Source: Planctomycetaceae bacterium (lineage in GTDB: Bacteria > Planctomycetota > Planctomycetia > Pirellulales > Pirellulaceae). Taken from it: 64,000 nt of DNA. The stretch is from contig SYJV01000533.1 in the NCBI GenBank assembly GCA_005798335.1, forward strand, positions 1 through 64,000. Reading direction: 5' to 3'. Below the pieces are notes generated by a model that did no database searches, was not told the DNA's origin, and saw nothing but the letters and a program-made list of their open reading frames with translations. This document shows positions 20,528 through 29,669 of this stretch, in pieces; within the stretch, counting starts at the first letter, position 1, and each line of letters begins with the position of its first letter. The translations under genes and the position numbers were made by a program.

Positions 20528-21175
20528 TCAATCGAAGGGAGGAATGAAAATCCTAACACCAATATTTGTGCTGGTGCAGGAGAACTCAATTTTCACGTTT
20601 CCCTGGCACAACGCATTCAGTCCAAGGATCGGTAACAAAGTGCCATTTACGTCCATCGTATCGCCCGTCATTAAAGCGGAACGTTCAATCTCCGAAAAAT
20701 GCCTATTCCATTTCGCATAACTGATGTGCTTGCCAATTAGCGGCCTCTGGTTCAAGAATACGTCGATTCCTTTGTTACCCAAAGGTAGCCGATAGCTGTC
20801 ACGTGTTCCAGCTTGACCGTTTTCAACTCGTAGCCAAACATCCGCCAGTAATGTCGGTACCAGCGCACAGCCATCCAACCTCTGAATACGTCGAGGACTC
20901 TCTGGGTTAAACATCCATTTTCTTTCGTCGAGGCCGGATGCGCGTAAGTGAGATTCTCTCAACGTTAACGTCGAATTGCTGCCGGTATCTATTATCGCCG
21001 GAAATCGAGGCGTTTCGGAAGGCAATTCCGATCGTTCATTGGACGGAAGATACTGAGGCAACGGGCGAAGCGAAACCCAAACAATCGTTTGATACGGTCG
21101 AAGAACATATTCTTCGCCGTCGTGAACAACTTTCCGGAGTAGATTTGCACCAAATGTAAGTTCATCAAAAAGCAT
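20528..21175 (-). CDS. Retropepsin-like aspartic protease-family protein
   Basis: FPAIIDTGSNSTLTL (DTGS) and C-terminal LLPILGLNALCQGNVKIEFS; start placed at MLFDELTF. Confidence 0.65.
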   Translation of the reverse strand: MLFDELTFGANLLRKVVHDGEEYVLRPYQTIVWVSLRPLPQYLPSNERSELPSETPRFPAIIDTGSNSTLTLRESHLRASGLDERKWMFNPESPRRIQRLDGCALVPTLLADVWLRVENGQAGTRDSYRLPLGNKGIDVFLNQRPLIGKHISYAKWNRHFSEIERSALMTGDTMDVNGTLLPILGLNALCQGNVKIEFSCTSTNIGVRIFIPPFD

Positions 21176-21182
21176 TGCGCAT

Positions 21183-21791
21183 TTATCTTGTGATCGGGAA
21201 CCAGGCATCGCTAATGCTAATCTCGTCATCGTCGGGCGTCACACTGGCCACTACAAATTGATCGGACGAAAGGGACTTTTCACATTTTTCAATCAAGGTT
21301 AAATCGTTGTCCGATACGCCACATCGACCATCGCGGGTATATGCGACCCACTTGCCGAGCATGGAGCTATCGCGCAGTAACAAGGGCAAGTCGTCCCGAA
21401 ATCGTCGCTCCGCGGCCAGATAGTCATTGTTGGCAGAGACAAGGAAATCGGCGTATGAATCGCCTTTTTGGTAACAACCGCTAGCACCAACTCGTGCAGC
21501 CGCCTTCTTGTCATCCGACGTCAATCGACCGCAATGTACTGCGACCAACACGCTCGGACGGATCGAAAGAAACTCTTTCACGTGGGAAAAGTCACTTCGA
21601 TTGCATCGATCAGTTACCACACCCACAATTGAGGTGTCGTTCTGGAGGCATTTCACAGCAGATTCAATCGGATCATCAGCCGAGACCAACAACGAACGCA
21701 ATCCGAATTTCGACCAGACATAGCCTTGTTCGGCAACCGATGGAAGATCGCTAGGAACATCGTCAACAAATAGAATTGTCTTGTTCGCCAT
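21183..21791 (-). CDS. Response-regulator receiver domain with C-terminal DUF5678-like region
   Basis: KTILFVDDVPSD and VVTDRCNRSD receiver signatures; GKWVAYTRDGRCGVSDNDLTLIEKCEKS tail. Confidence 0.7.
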   Translation of the reverse strand: MANKTILFVDDVPSDLPSVAEQGYVWSKFGLRSLLVSADDPIESAVKCLQNDTSIVGVVTDRCNRSDFSHVKEFLSIRPSVLVAVHCGRLTSDDKKAAARVGASGCYQKGDSYADFLVSANNDYLAAERRFRDDLPLLLRDSSMLGKWVAYTRDGRCGVSDNDLTLIEKCEKSLSSDQFVVASVTPDDDEISISDAWFPITR

Positions 21792-21793
21792 AA

Positions 21794-21990
21794 TCAAATT
21801 GCCTCCGCGACCGGAAGTTGCAGAGTCACCTGGAAGAACTTCCCATACTCACTGTCTGCCCTAACTTTACCATAATGCTTGAGGATAATCCACTTGACAA
21901 GAAACGCCCAAACCCAACTTCTTTTCCATTTGTAGTAGACGGAGGAATCATTCGCTCGTTGAGAAGTTTCAGCAACGAAGTTGGAGCCCA
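21794..21990 (-). pseudogene. Histidine kinase C-terminal remnant (HATPase G2-box region), frameshifted and truncated
   Basis: Minus-strand frame gives AFLVKWIILKHYGKVRADSEYGKFFQVTLQLPVAEAI*, matching the HATPase C-terminus; the upstream part (LNERMIPPSTTNGKEVGFG) is in a different frame. Confidence 0.65.
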
Positions 21991-22467
21991 GCCATTGGGC
22001 CTATTCCTTTGCCAGCATTCTCTTGCCATTCACGATAGTTTCCTTGGCAATGGAATGAGGGTAGAGGAATGGCAAGGTTTTCGTTTCGGCAAGAGCCTCG
22101 ACCTTTTACTTCTCATGCCGCTTGTCGTCTTCCAGAACCAAAGCGACTTTTTTGTGAACGCCAAGCGCGGCCATTGGGCCTATTCCTTTGCCAGCATTCT
22201 CTTGCCATTCACGATAGTTTCCTTGGCAATGGAATGAGGGCAGAGGAATCGTGAGGTTTTCGTTTCGGCAAGAGCCTCGACCTTCCACTTCTCATGCCGC
22301 TTGTCGTCTTCCAGAACCAATGCGACTTTTTTGGGAACGCCAATCGCGGCCATTGGGCCTATTCCTTTGCCAGCATTCTCTTGCCATTCACGATAGTTTC
22401 CTTGGCAATGGAATGAGGGCAGAGGAATCCCGAGGTTTTCGTTTCGGCAAGAGCCTCGACCTTCCAC
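21991..22467. repeat. About 180-bp tandem repeat, roughly 2.7 copies (offsets 180 and 178 bp)
   Basis: GCCATTGGGCCTATTCCTTTGCCAGCATTCTCTTGCCATTCACGATAGTTTCC recurs at 21991, 22171 and 22349. Confidence 0.92.
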
Positions 22468-22470
22468 TTC

Positions 22471-24084
22471 TCAGTGCCGTTTGGAGCGCACATATTCGAT
22501 CAGCGAACTTACTAATTGTTCGTCGGTCGGTTGTTGTGTTTGAATCGCTGCGGGCCAGCCGACGCATTCGAGTTGGTTGGAAATCTCGGGGCTAAAACTA
22601 ATCGGGCGAAGAGATTGAAAATAAGCCCGAAAAACCGTCGCACATGTTCTGGCGATCAGTGGACTGGTGATTGTGATCCACTGAATGCGATTTTTATCGA
22701 TTAACTCCAGAATGTGTGTGGGCACTTCGCCAACGGGTCGACTGCGATACGACACGACAGAGTCCACACGCGCACCTTTGTCAGACAGGCCGTCGACCAG
22801 CGCCGGTTGACTCTGATCAGCGAGAATCGACAACCACTGTTGACCAGCGATCGAAGTAGCAAGTTCGTTGACTAACCCCGCAGCCCCAAAATGTTGCGGA
22901 ACGATGTCGGCTCGCAGTCCGAATCGCAACAAGCGCTCAGCCGTTTTCGATCCAACCGCGGCAATCGTACAACCAGAAAAGACTCTCGCGTCCAAACTTA
23001 GCAGGGTGAGGCGATTAAAAAAGGCTTCCACTCCATTAGCGCTGGAAAAAGTGATGCCCGAGTAACATCCTTTAGATAGTCGATCGATACAATGATCGAG
23101 ATTGGAGAAATCATCGATAGGATCGATGCGAGTCATCGGTTGGCAATACACATCTGCACCCAGTGCGCGAAGCGATTCGGCAAGCTGATCTGCTTGCGAA
23201 ACGGGGCGCGTCACTAGTACGCCGACGCCTCGAAGGGGACGATTGGAGTACCAATCATATTGCTCTCCAAGTCCCGCGACTTGGCCAACAACAACAATAA
23301 TCGGCGGTCTCAGGCCGGCTCTGAGTCGCGCGGCGACCTCGCCTAACGAACAGCGAAACACTAATTGGTCTGACCACGAGCAGCGACGAATCACCGCTGC
23401 TGGCATGGAATCGGGCATACCTGCCTGAATCAATTGCTCTGTCCAATGTTCCGCAGAAGTAACGCCCATGTAAAAAACGAGCGTTCCTGGAAATTTGGCC
23501 AGCGAGATCCAATCGATCGGTTGTGGTGTTCCATCCTGCTGTTGGCCAGTGATGAAAGCAACTGCGGAAGCATGGTGGCGATGGGTTAAAGGTATTCCGA
23601 CGTAGCTTGCCGCCGCCAGGGCTGCGGTGATTCCAGGAACAACTTCAAATGGAATCCCGCAGTTGACCAACACTTCTAATTCGTCGGCAGTTCGCGCAAA
23701 AACTGCCGGATCGCCTCCTTTGAGCCGCACCACGTGCTTGCCTGCTTGGGCCAAATCGACTAAGCGAGCATTAATTTCGTCCTGGGTCCACATTTTCCCA
23801 GTACCATGTTTGCCGACCGACACCCACTCGGCTTGGGGTGCGTGCCGGAGTAGCTGTTCGTTTGCAAGCGCATCGTACAGGACAATATCAGCTTGACGAA
23901 GTAATTCCACGCCACGAATCGTGATCAATCCTGGATCACCTGGCCCGGCACCAACCAAGCTGACACGGCCCGACTTGTTGTGGGTAGAAGATGTTTTTGG
24001 GCCTAAAGAAAAAGGTGACTGGACAGAAAGTCTGTCATCGGGCATGATATGCGGTTCCAACAAGCGTCCAAAATGGTGGATCAC
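22471..24084 (-). CDS. cobA-hemD: Fused uroporphyrinogen-III C-methyltransferase / uroporphyrinogen-III synthase
   Basis: VSLVGAGPGDPGLITIRGVELLRQADIVLYDAL and VRLKGGDPAVFAR (SUMT); C-terminal GVLVTRPVSQADQLAESLRALGADV (HemD). Confidence 0.92.
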   Translation of the reverse strand: MIHHFGRLLEPHIMPDDRLSVQSPFSLGPKTSSTHNKSGRVSLVGAGPGDPGLITIRGVELLRQADIVLYDALANEQLLRHAPQAEWVSVGKHGTGKMWTQDEINARLVDLAQAGKHVVRLKGGDPAVFARTADELEVLVNCGIPFEVVPGITAALAAASYVGIPLTHRHHASAVAFITGQQQDGTPQPIDWISLAKFPGTLVFYMGVTSAEHWTEQLIQAGMPDSMPAAVIRRCSWSDQLVFRCSLGEVAARLRAGLRPPIIVVVGQVAGLGEQYDWYSNRPLRGVGVLVTRPVSQADQLAESLRALGADVYCQPMTRIDPIDDFSNLDHCIDRLSKGCYSGITFSSANGVEAFFNRLTLLSLDARVFSGCTIAAVGSKTAERLLRFGLRADIVPQHFGAAGLVNELATSIAGQQWLSILADQSQPALVDGLSDKGARVDSVVSYRSRPVGEVPTHILELIDKNRIQWITITSPLIARTCATVFRAYFQSLRPISFSPEISNQLECVGWPAAIQTQQPTDEQLVSSLIEYVRSKRH

Positions 24085-24104
24085 TAGTGTACGAGATTTG
24101 ATGA

Positions 24105-24383
24105 ATGCCTAATACCAAGAGTGCCAAGAAACGTTGGCGAAAGAGTTTAGAACAGCGCGATCGCAATCGCGCCGAGAAATCGAAATTGCGTTCGATTATT
24201 CGCAAGGCTCGTGAGGCGGTTCGCGATGGCAAGATCGAGGATGCTCAAACGATCGTTCGCGAATCCGGCAGAATGCTTGATATTGCTGCGGCAAAAGGCG
24301 TGATTCACACGAACAAGTCATCGCGCCTGAAGAGTCGGTTGAGTCACATGATCGTGGCCGCGAAAGCTAAAGTGGCGTCATAA
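24105..24383 (+). CDS. rpsT: 30S ribosomal protein S20
   Basis: MPNTKSAKKRWRKSLEQRDRNRAEKSKLRSIIRKA; C-terminal GVIHTNKSSRLKSRLSHM. Confidence 0.95.
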   Translation: MPNTKSAKKRWRKSLEQRDRNRAEKSKLRSIIRKAREAVRDGKIEDAQTIVRESGRMLDIAAAKGVIHTNKSSRLKSRLSHMIVAAKAKVAS

Positions 24384-24411
24384 CCACTCCGATTCGTATC
24401 CCGAAAATCAA

Positions 24412-24448
24412 AAACCCGATGAATCCAAAAACTGGATACACCGGGTTT
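24412..24448 (+). terminator. Putative terminator hairpin after rpsT
   Basis: AAACCCG ... CGGGTTT stem followed by a short T-rich stretch. Confidence 0.5.
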
Positions 24449-24539
24449 GTAGTTTTGCTAGCTGCCTTTGCATTTGATACTTGCACAAGCATTGAGGCCT
24501 AGTCAACATTCGGTCGCCTGGCGGAACCTCGTTTAACCC

Positions 24540-24670
24540 CAATACCGTTCAACGAACGTGGGATAAGCTTCCAGCGCTTCCAGCTTGTCAACCTGTAGCG
24601 GAGTTTCGCCATTGCATGCACAAGATATTGACAAGCTGGAAGCTTATCCCACGTTCGTTGAACGGTATGG
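24540..24670. mobile_element. MITE-like palindromic element, copy 1 (131 bp, 9-bp internal insertion)
   Basis: CAATACCGTTCAACGAACGTGGGATAAGCTTCCAG...CTGGAAGCTTATCCCACGTTCGTTGAACGGTAT; same arms and core as copies at 48759 and 53969. Confidence 0.88.
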
Positions 24671-24710
24671 AGTTAAACGAGGCGACCGAAGGCGACGGAG
24701 TTGATTGACC

Positions 24711-26129
24711 TTAGAACGTGTAGTTTAAGCCCAAGTCGACGCCTTGCATCCAGAAGCTGCTTTCCTGGAAGTTGAACGCGGGACGATTTCCGGCGGTTCC
24801 TCCCAGGGCTTGCGAATAGTCGACTGTCGAATCGATTTGTCGACCGGCAAGTGCGACGTGCGACCAGTACATAAAGGTATAACCGCACGTCAGTTGCAAG
24901 TTACAGTCGACACTGTAACCTAACTTCGCGCCCAGCTCAGGCAAGAAAGCGAATTGATTTCTTTCCAGCGTACCGATGTTACTTTGCTGGGCGAGCACGC
25001 CGCCACGGTATGCGACGGTTCCCGGATTCGGCACTGGATTAGTTTGTACCGAGAAACCGTCGATGCGAACCGATTCGTGCATATTACCAAGACTTACTTT
25101 CAGCAGTGAAGTAAGCGACATGCGATTGCGATGGACGGTGGTTTGCAGGCCAAGATGACCGCCGTTAAATACGTTGTCTGCATCGAACAAGTCGAGCGTA
25201 CGCACTTGGGTGCCATCTGGAATCAGATTACCCGTAAATCGATCAATGGCATTGGCATTGATCGCGATCGAATCCTGTAGCCGATTGAAAGTATAACCAC
25301 CCAGGAAATCGACTCGATAGTCGCACGACCTTGCTACCAAGAATCGAGCAGAGCCTTCGGCACCAATCATGTCCAAGTCGCTCGTCGCAGTGACGCTACC
25401 GTCTGAGGCAGCAACCGCACCTTGGCGCAATGCTATCAAATAAGCGTCGTTCAGGTTTGTGTTAGTGTTATAGAAAGGAATTCCGATCGAAGGATTGCCG
25501 GTAGACGTGTTGGAATATTCCTCGCGTGCAGTGAAAATTCCGTAGGCTCTTCCGCCAATGCCGATCTTTTGGCAATCATCCAAATAGAATCCTGCGGCCA
25601 GACGAAAGCCAGGTAGCAATCCAGCCGAAATTCCATCGCCGCCCCCCAGTTGTGAAACAACTCCAGTGCTTCCAAGGGCGGGTGACACACCTTGCGGTGC
25701 GGTGGTTACCAGCGGCGGCGAATATCGCCGCTGCCCAAACCACAACAGGGATTCCGCTTCGAACCATCCCAAGCTGGACAGCGGTGCCGAGCTACACAAT
25801 TGGCTGGTTAGCGATCCACAGCTCGTCGAGCAACTCGCTGCTGTGGGCGCTACCGCGCTATAGCTAGGTGTATCAGGTGCATGGGGATGGTTACTGGATA
25901 CGTATCGCCCCTGCGACTTGAATTGCTGTGGTCGCTGATCGTCGTAGAGAGTCAATCGTCCAGTGGCATCATCGCTGCTTGGTCCGTCTCCGACGTGGCG
26001 AACGTTGGAAGCTCCGGATTGGCTGAGCACCGAGCCCATCCATGGTTGCGAATTATCCTGAGCATCGGACTGCTGCAAGCAAGTGGTGCTCGCAAGAGCT
26101 AAAGCCAATAGTACTTTTTTCATTTTCAT
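24711..26129 (-). CDS. BBP7-family outer-membrane beta-barrel protein
   Basis: Signal peptide MKMKKVLLALALASTTCLQQSDAQ; WFEAESLLWFGQRRYSPPLVTTA; GFRLAAGFYLDDCQKIGIGG. Confidence 0.82.
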   Translation of the reverse strand: MKMKKVLLALALASTTCLQQSDAQDNSQPWMGSVLSQSGASNVRHVGDGPSSDDATGRLTLYDDQRPQQFKSQGRYVSSNHPHAPDTPSYSAVAPTAASCSTSCGSLTSQLCSSAPLSSLGWFEAESLLWFGQRRYSPPLVTTAPQGVSPALGSTGVVSQLGGGDGISAGLLPGFRLAAGFYLDDCQKIGIGGRAYGIFTAREEYSNTSTGNPSIGIPFYNTNTNLNDAYLIALRQGAVAASDGSVTATSDLDMIGAEGSARFLVARSCDYRVDFLGGYTFNRLQDSIAINANAIDRFTGNLIPDGTQVRTLDLFDADNVFNGGHLGLQTTVHRNRMSLTSLLKVSLGNMHESVRIDGFSVQTNPVPNPGTVAYRGGVLAQQSNIGTLERNQFAFLPELGAKLGYSVDCNLQLTCGYTFMYWSHVALAGRQIDSTVDYSQALGGTAGNRPAFNFQESSFWMQGVDLGLNYTF

Positions 26130-26455
26130 AGTTGAATTCTCGCTAGTCGGAGCAAGCGTTTGAGTCGTTACAAGTAGATCGACCAGACATAACGTTACTT
26201 CGAACAAAAAAGGCAGAACCCGCACGAACCTCCCAAACGCCCTATATTTCGCCAGCGAGCCAACTTAAGTACCAACACGAAATGCATCCATTTACGTAGA
26301 ATAAAAACAAGACCTAATGGACGGCCGAATTGCGAAAGTGCCTCGCGGCGACGCGATGGCGATTGGCGACGATAGTAACGCTCGTCGCATATCGTGCTCC
26401 CGAACCTACTCAGTTCGACAATTGATGCAACAAATTCGTCACAGCGAAATGAATC

Positions 26456-28498
26456 ATGGATCCCGTTGACCACCTGACCACCGAATCCACCACGCCCATT
26501 TCAATCCCAACCAGCTCCGAGGAACGGCGTCCCAGCGCGACAACCAATCGTGGTAGCGCTTATCCACGCATTGCCGCGGGATGGATGTTGCCCGGAGCAG
26601 GTACGATTCGAGTGCGAAAATGGATGAATCAGTTTCGGCAAGCCTCGGAACTTGAGGACCGATTGCGTCAGTGTGATGATGGCCAAATTCGCAAAGAGAG
26701 TTTGTCGCTGCGGTTTCGTGCGATGAGTGGCGAACCATTATCGAAATTATTGCCCGAAGCGTTCGCACTAGTGCGCGAAGCCGGTCGGCGTACGCTGAAC
26801 ATGCGACATTTCGATGTTCAATTGATCGGTGGAGCGGCGCTGTTTGATGGCTGTATCGCTGAGATGCAAACCGGCGAAGGCAAGACCTTGACCGCGACCT
26901 TGCCACTGTATTTGCACTCGCTTGCCGGTAAGGGAGCTCACTTGGCGACCGTAAACGATTACTTAGCCGAGCGTGACGCGATATGGATGCGTCCACTCTT
27001 TCAATTGCTAGGAGTGTCCGTTGGCATAATTCTCACCGAGTGCACGACCGATCAGCGTCGAGAGGCATATGCCTGTGACGTGACCTACGGAACGGCCAAA
27101 GAGTTTGGGTTTGACTTTCTTCGCGACCGACTGCTGCTGCGCGCAATGGGTCGAATACAAAGCGACTTTCTGGGCCAGGGTAGTTCCGAGCGTTGGTCGA
27201 CCAAAGGGGACCAACCGGTACAGCGCGGAATGCATTTCGCGCTCGTCGACGAAGCGGACAGTATCTTGATCGACGAAGCTCGCACTCCACTGATCATTGG
27301 ATCGCTGGGCGACGAGGGACGTGAATTAGTAATCGCAACATTCCGTTGGGCCGCCGAACATGCTCCCAAATTCGTACAGACCGAACATTACACCATCGAA
27401 GAGGATGCTCGCAAGATCGAACTCAATGGCCGCGGACGATCGTTGGTTCGCGCGCTTCCTCGCGACAATATGATCCGCCAAGTAGCTTTGGTAGACATGT
27501 ACGAATACATCGAACGCGCGATAAAAGTTCTGCGTGATTTTCATCTCGATCGTCAGTACGTCATTCGCGATGGCGAGATCGTCATCGTCGATGAGTTTAC
27601 CGGTCGCTTGGCTGAAGGACGAAAGTGGCAAGCGGGCATCCACCAAGCGATCGAAGCCAAGGAACGTATCGAAGTAACCGTACCGACCGGTCAAGCCGCG
27701 CGAATCACCGTGCAAGATCTCTTTCAGCGTTATCGTTACCTGGGAGGAATGACTGGTACAGCAGCCACCAGCGCTCCCGAATTACGCCGTATCTACAAGA
27801 CGCCCGTCGTGCTCGTGCCCACCAACCGACCTCCATGCCGCACTCGCTTGCCCGATCAAGTTTACGGTACGATGCTGCAGAAATTCGAAGCGATCGTCAA
27901 CGAAGTTCAACAGATGAATGAAATGGGTCGTCCTGTTCTGATCGGCACCCGGTCAATCGACAAGTCTATGCTTCTATCAAAAATGCTGACACAAGCTGGC
28001 ATCGGCCACGATGTGCTCAACGCAAATGAAATTCAGCGCGAAGCAGAAATTGTTGCCAAAGCGGGTCATCGTGGACGCGTGACCGTGGCGACAAACATGG
28101 CGGGTCGCGGTACGGACGTAAAGCTTGACGCGGAAGTCCGCGAGTTGGGTGGAATGCACGTGATTTGCACTGAAATGCACGACGCGGCACGCATCGATCG
28201 ACAATTGATCGGACGTTGTGGACGCCAGGGAGATCCCGGCTCTTATCGCCAGTACTTGGGACTGGACGACGACATACTGTTGACTGGATTTGGTCAAAAA
28301 CGATCCACTCAACTCGGTAATCTCGCGAAGGGCTCGGCCACAACGTTTCACTCCCTAAATAAGATGTTCCGCAAAGCTCAGCGGCGAGTCGAACGCAAGC
28401 ATTTTCGCGACCGCATGGTCTTGCTCCATCACGAACGCGAACGTACTAAAATGCAGATTGAAATGGGACAAGACCCCTACCTAGATACGGCCGAATGA
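26456..28498 (+). CDS. secA: SecA-family translocase ATPase, short form
   Basis: MQTGEGKTLTATLPLYL, FALVDEADSILIDEARTPLIIG, TVATNMAGRGTDVKL, LIGRCGRQGDPGSYRQYL; only 680 aa. Confidence 0.92.
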   Translation: MDPVDHLTTESTTPISIPTSSEERRPSATTNRGSAYPRIAAGWMLPGAGTIRVRKWMNQFRQASELEDRLRQCDDGQIRKESLSLRFRAMSGEPLSKLLPEAFALVREAGRRTLNMRHFDVQLIGGAALFDGCIAEMQTGEGKTLTATLPLYLHSLAGKGAHLATVNDYLAERDAIWMRPLFQLLGVSVGIILTECTTDQRREAYACDVTYGTAKEFGFDFLRDRLLLRAMGRIQSDFLGQGSSERWSTKGDQPVQRGMHFALVDEADSILIDEARTPLIIGSLGDEGRELVIATFRWAAEHAPKFVQTEHYTIEEDARKIELNGRGRSLVRALPRDNMIRQVALVDMYEYIERAIKVLRDFHLDRQYVIRDGEIVIVDEFTGRLAEGRKWQAGIHQAIEAKERIEVTVPTGQAARITVQDLFQRYRYLGGMTGTAATSAPELRRIYKTPVVLVPTNRPPCRTRLPDQVYGTMLQKFEAIVNEVQQMNEMGRPVLIGTRSIDKSMLLSKMLTQAGIGHDVLNANEIQREAEIVAKAGHRGRVTVATNMAGRGTDVKLDAEVRELGGMHVICTEMHDAARIDRQLIGRCGRQGDPGSYRQYLGLDDDILLTGFGQKRSTQLGNLAKGSATTFHSLNKMFRKAQRRVERKHFRDRMVLLHHERERTKMQIEMGQDPYLDTAE

Positions 28499-29598
28499 TG
28501 ATTGACTTCGCTGCTCGCAGATCGAGACTATTGAAGCTTGTATCCGGCGCGAGTGCGCACGCGCTGTTGGTGACCAATCCCGTGAACGTCACCTATCTGA
28601 CCGGCTTTACCGGCCACGACAGCTATCTTCTGCTGGCGCCTGGTCGAGCGCTAATGATCAGCGATCCCAGGTATGAAGAGCAAATTAGCGAAGAATGTCC
28701 TGAACTGGAAACTTACATTCGTTCGCCTGGCGTTGTGCTAGCCGCTGCCACAATCGCACGACTAAAAAAACTGAAGCTGCCGACGATGCTTGTGGAAGGC
28801 GACTCAATGTCGGTCAACTTTCATCAACTCATCGCATCCGCATTGAAGAGCACCAGCATCACATCTAGTTCGGGACTGGTAGAATCGATTCGCATGATCA
28901 AAGATCCATTCGAAATCGCGGCGATTCGCCGCGCGATTGTGATGGCAGAGCGAATCTTTACGAGTTTGCGAGCTGGGTTGCGATCAGATCACACCGAACT
29001 GGATGTCGTGAATGAATTGGAACGCCAAGTTCGTCAAGTTGGCGGACGTGGTACCAGTTTTTCACCGATTGTGGCGGTCGGTTCGCGAGCCGCTCTGCCA
29101 CACGCCGTTCCGTCGCAGCGAACGATCGGCGAAAGTCCGTTTGTGCTAGTGGACTGGGGAGCCCTCGAAGGCTTGTATCGCAGCGACTTAACACGAGTCA
29201 TCATTACTGGGAAACTGCCTCCAAAGTTTCCAAAAGTCTATGCGGCAGTATTGGACGCCCAGCGCGCTGCTATCGCCGCGATCCGGCCGGGCATTTTGGC
29301 AAAGGAGGTTGACGCGATAGCCCGCGGTCCGATTGAGAAAGCTGGATTCGGTTCGAGGTTCAATCATGGATTGGGACATGGAATCGGTCTCGACATTCAC
29401 GAAGCGCCTAGACTTGGAAAAAACCAAGAGCAGTCGCTGCAAGCCGGAATGATTATTACCGTTGAACCTGGAATTTACTTCCCAGGATGGGGAGGCGTGC
29501 GACTCGAAGACGATGTCCTCGTCACCCGAGAGGGGTGTGAAGTTCTCAGCAGCTTGCCTACCGACATGGACGCAAACCGCATTGAGTTGCTCGCCTAA
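28495..29598 (+). CDS. M24-family aminopeptidase (Xaa-Pro type)
   Basis: VDWGALEGLYRSDLTR, NHGLGHGIGLDIHEAP, MIITVEPGIYFPGWGGVRLEDDVLV metal-ligand motifs. Confidence 0.92.
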   Translation: MMIDFAARRSRLLKLVSGASAHALLVTNPVNVTYLTGFTGHDSYLLLAPGRALMISDPRYEEQISEECPELETYIRSPGVVLAAATIARLKKLKLPTMLVEGDSMSVNFHQLIASALKSTSITSSSGLVESIRMIKDPFEIAAIRRAIVMAERIFTSLRAGLRSDHTELDVVNELERQVRQVGGRGTSFSPIVAVGSRAALPHAVPSQRTIGESPFVLVDWGALEGLYRSDLTRVIITGKLPPKFPKVYAAVLDAQRAAIAAIRPGILAKEVDAIARGPIEKAGFGSRFNHGLGHGIGLDIHEAPRLGKNQEQSLQAGMIITVEPGIYFPGWGGVRLEDDVLVTREGCEVLSSLPTDMDANRIELLA

Positions 29599-29669
29599 TT
29601 TCCAGATCGCTGCTACAATCTTCCCGCAACTTGGGCAAGAATTATGCAGTTGATCGATGGAAGAATTAA

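Noticed and set aside
21991-22467. Possible CRISPR array at the tandem repeats
   Set aside because: Units are ~180 bp and contiguous with no short repeat/unique spacer structure; no cas genes nearby.
22106-22595. ORFs with repeated peptide MEGRGSCRNEN..CQGNYREWQENAGKGIGPMAA
   Set aside because: DNA-level tandem repeat; the 178-bp second spacing breaks frame, so not a protein repeat.
22471-24084. cobA-hemD fusion as a novelty
   Set aside because: Fused SUMT/uroporphyrinogen-III synthase proteins are already known in several bacterial groups.
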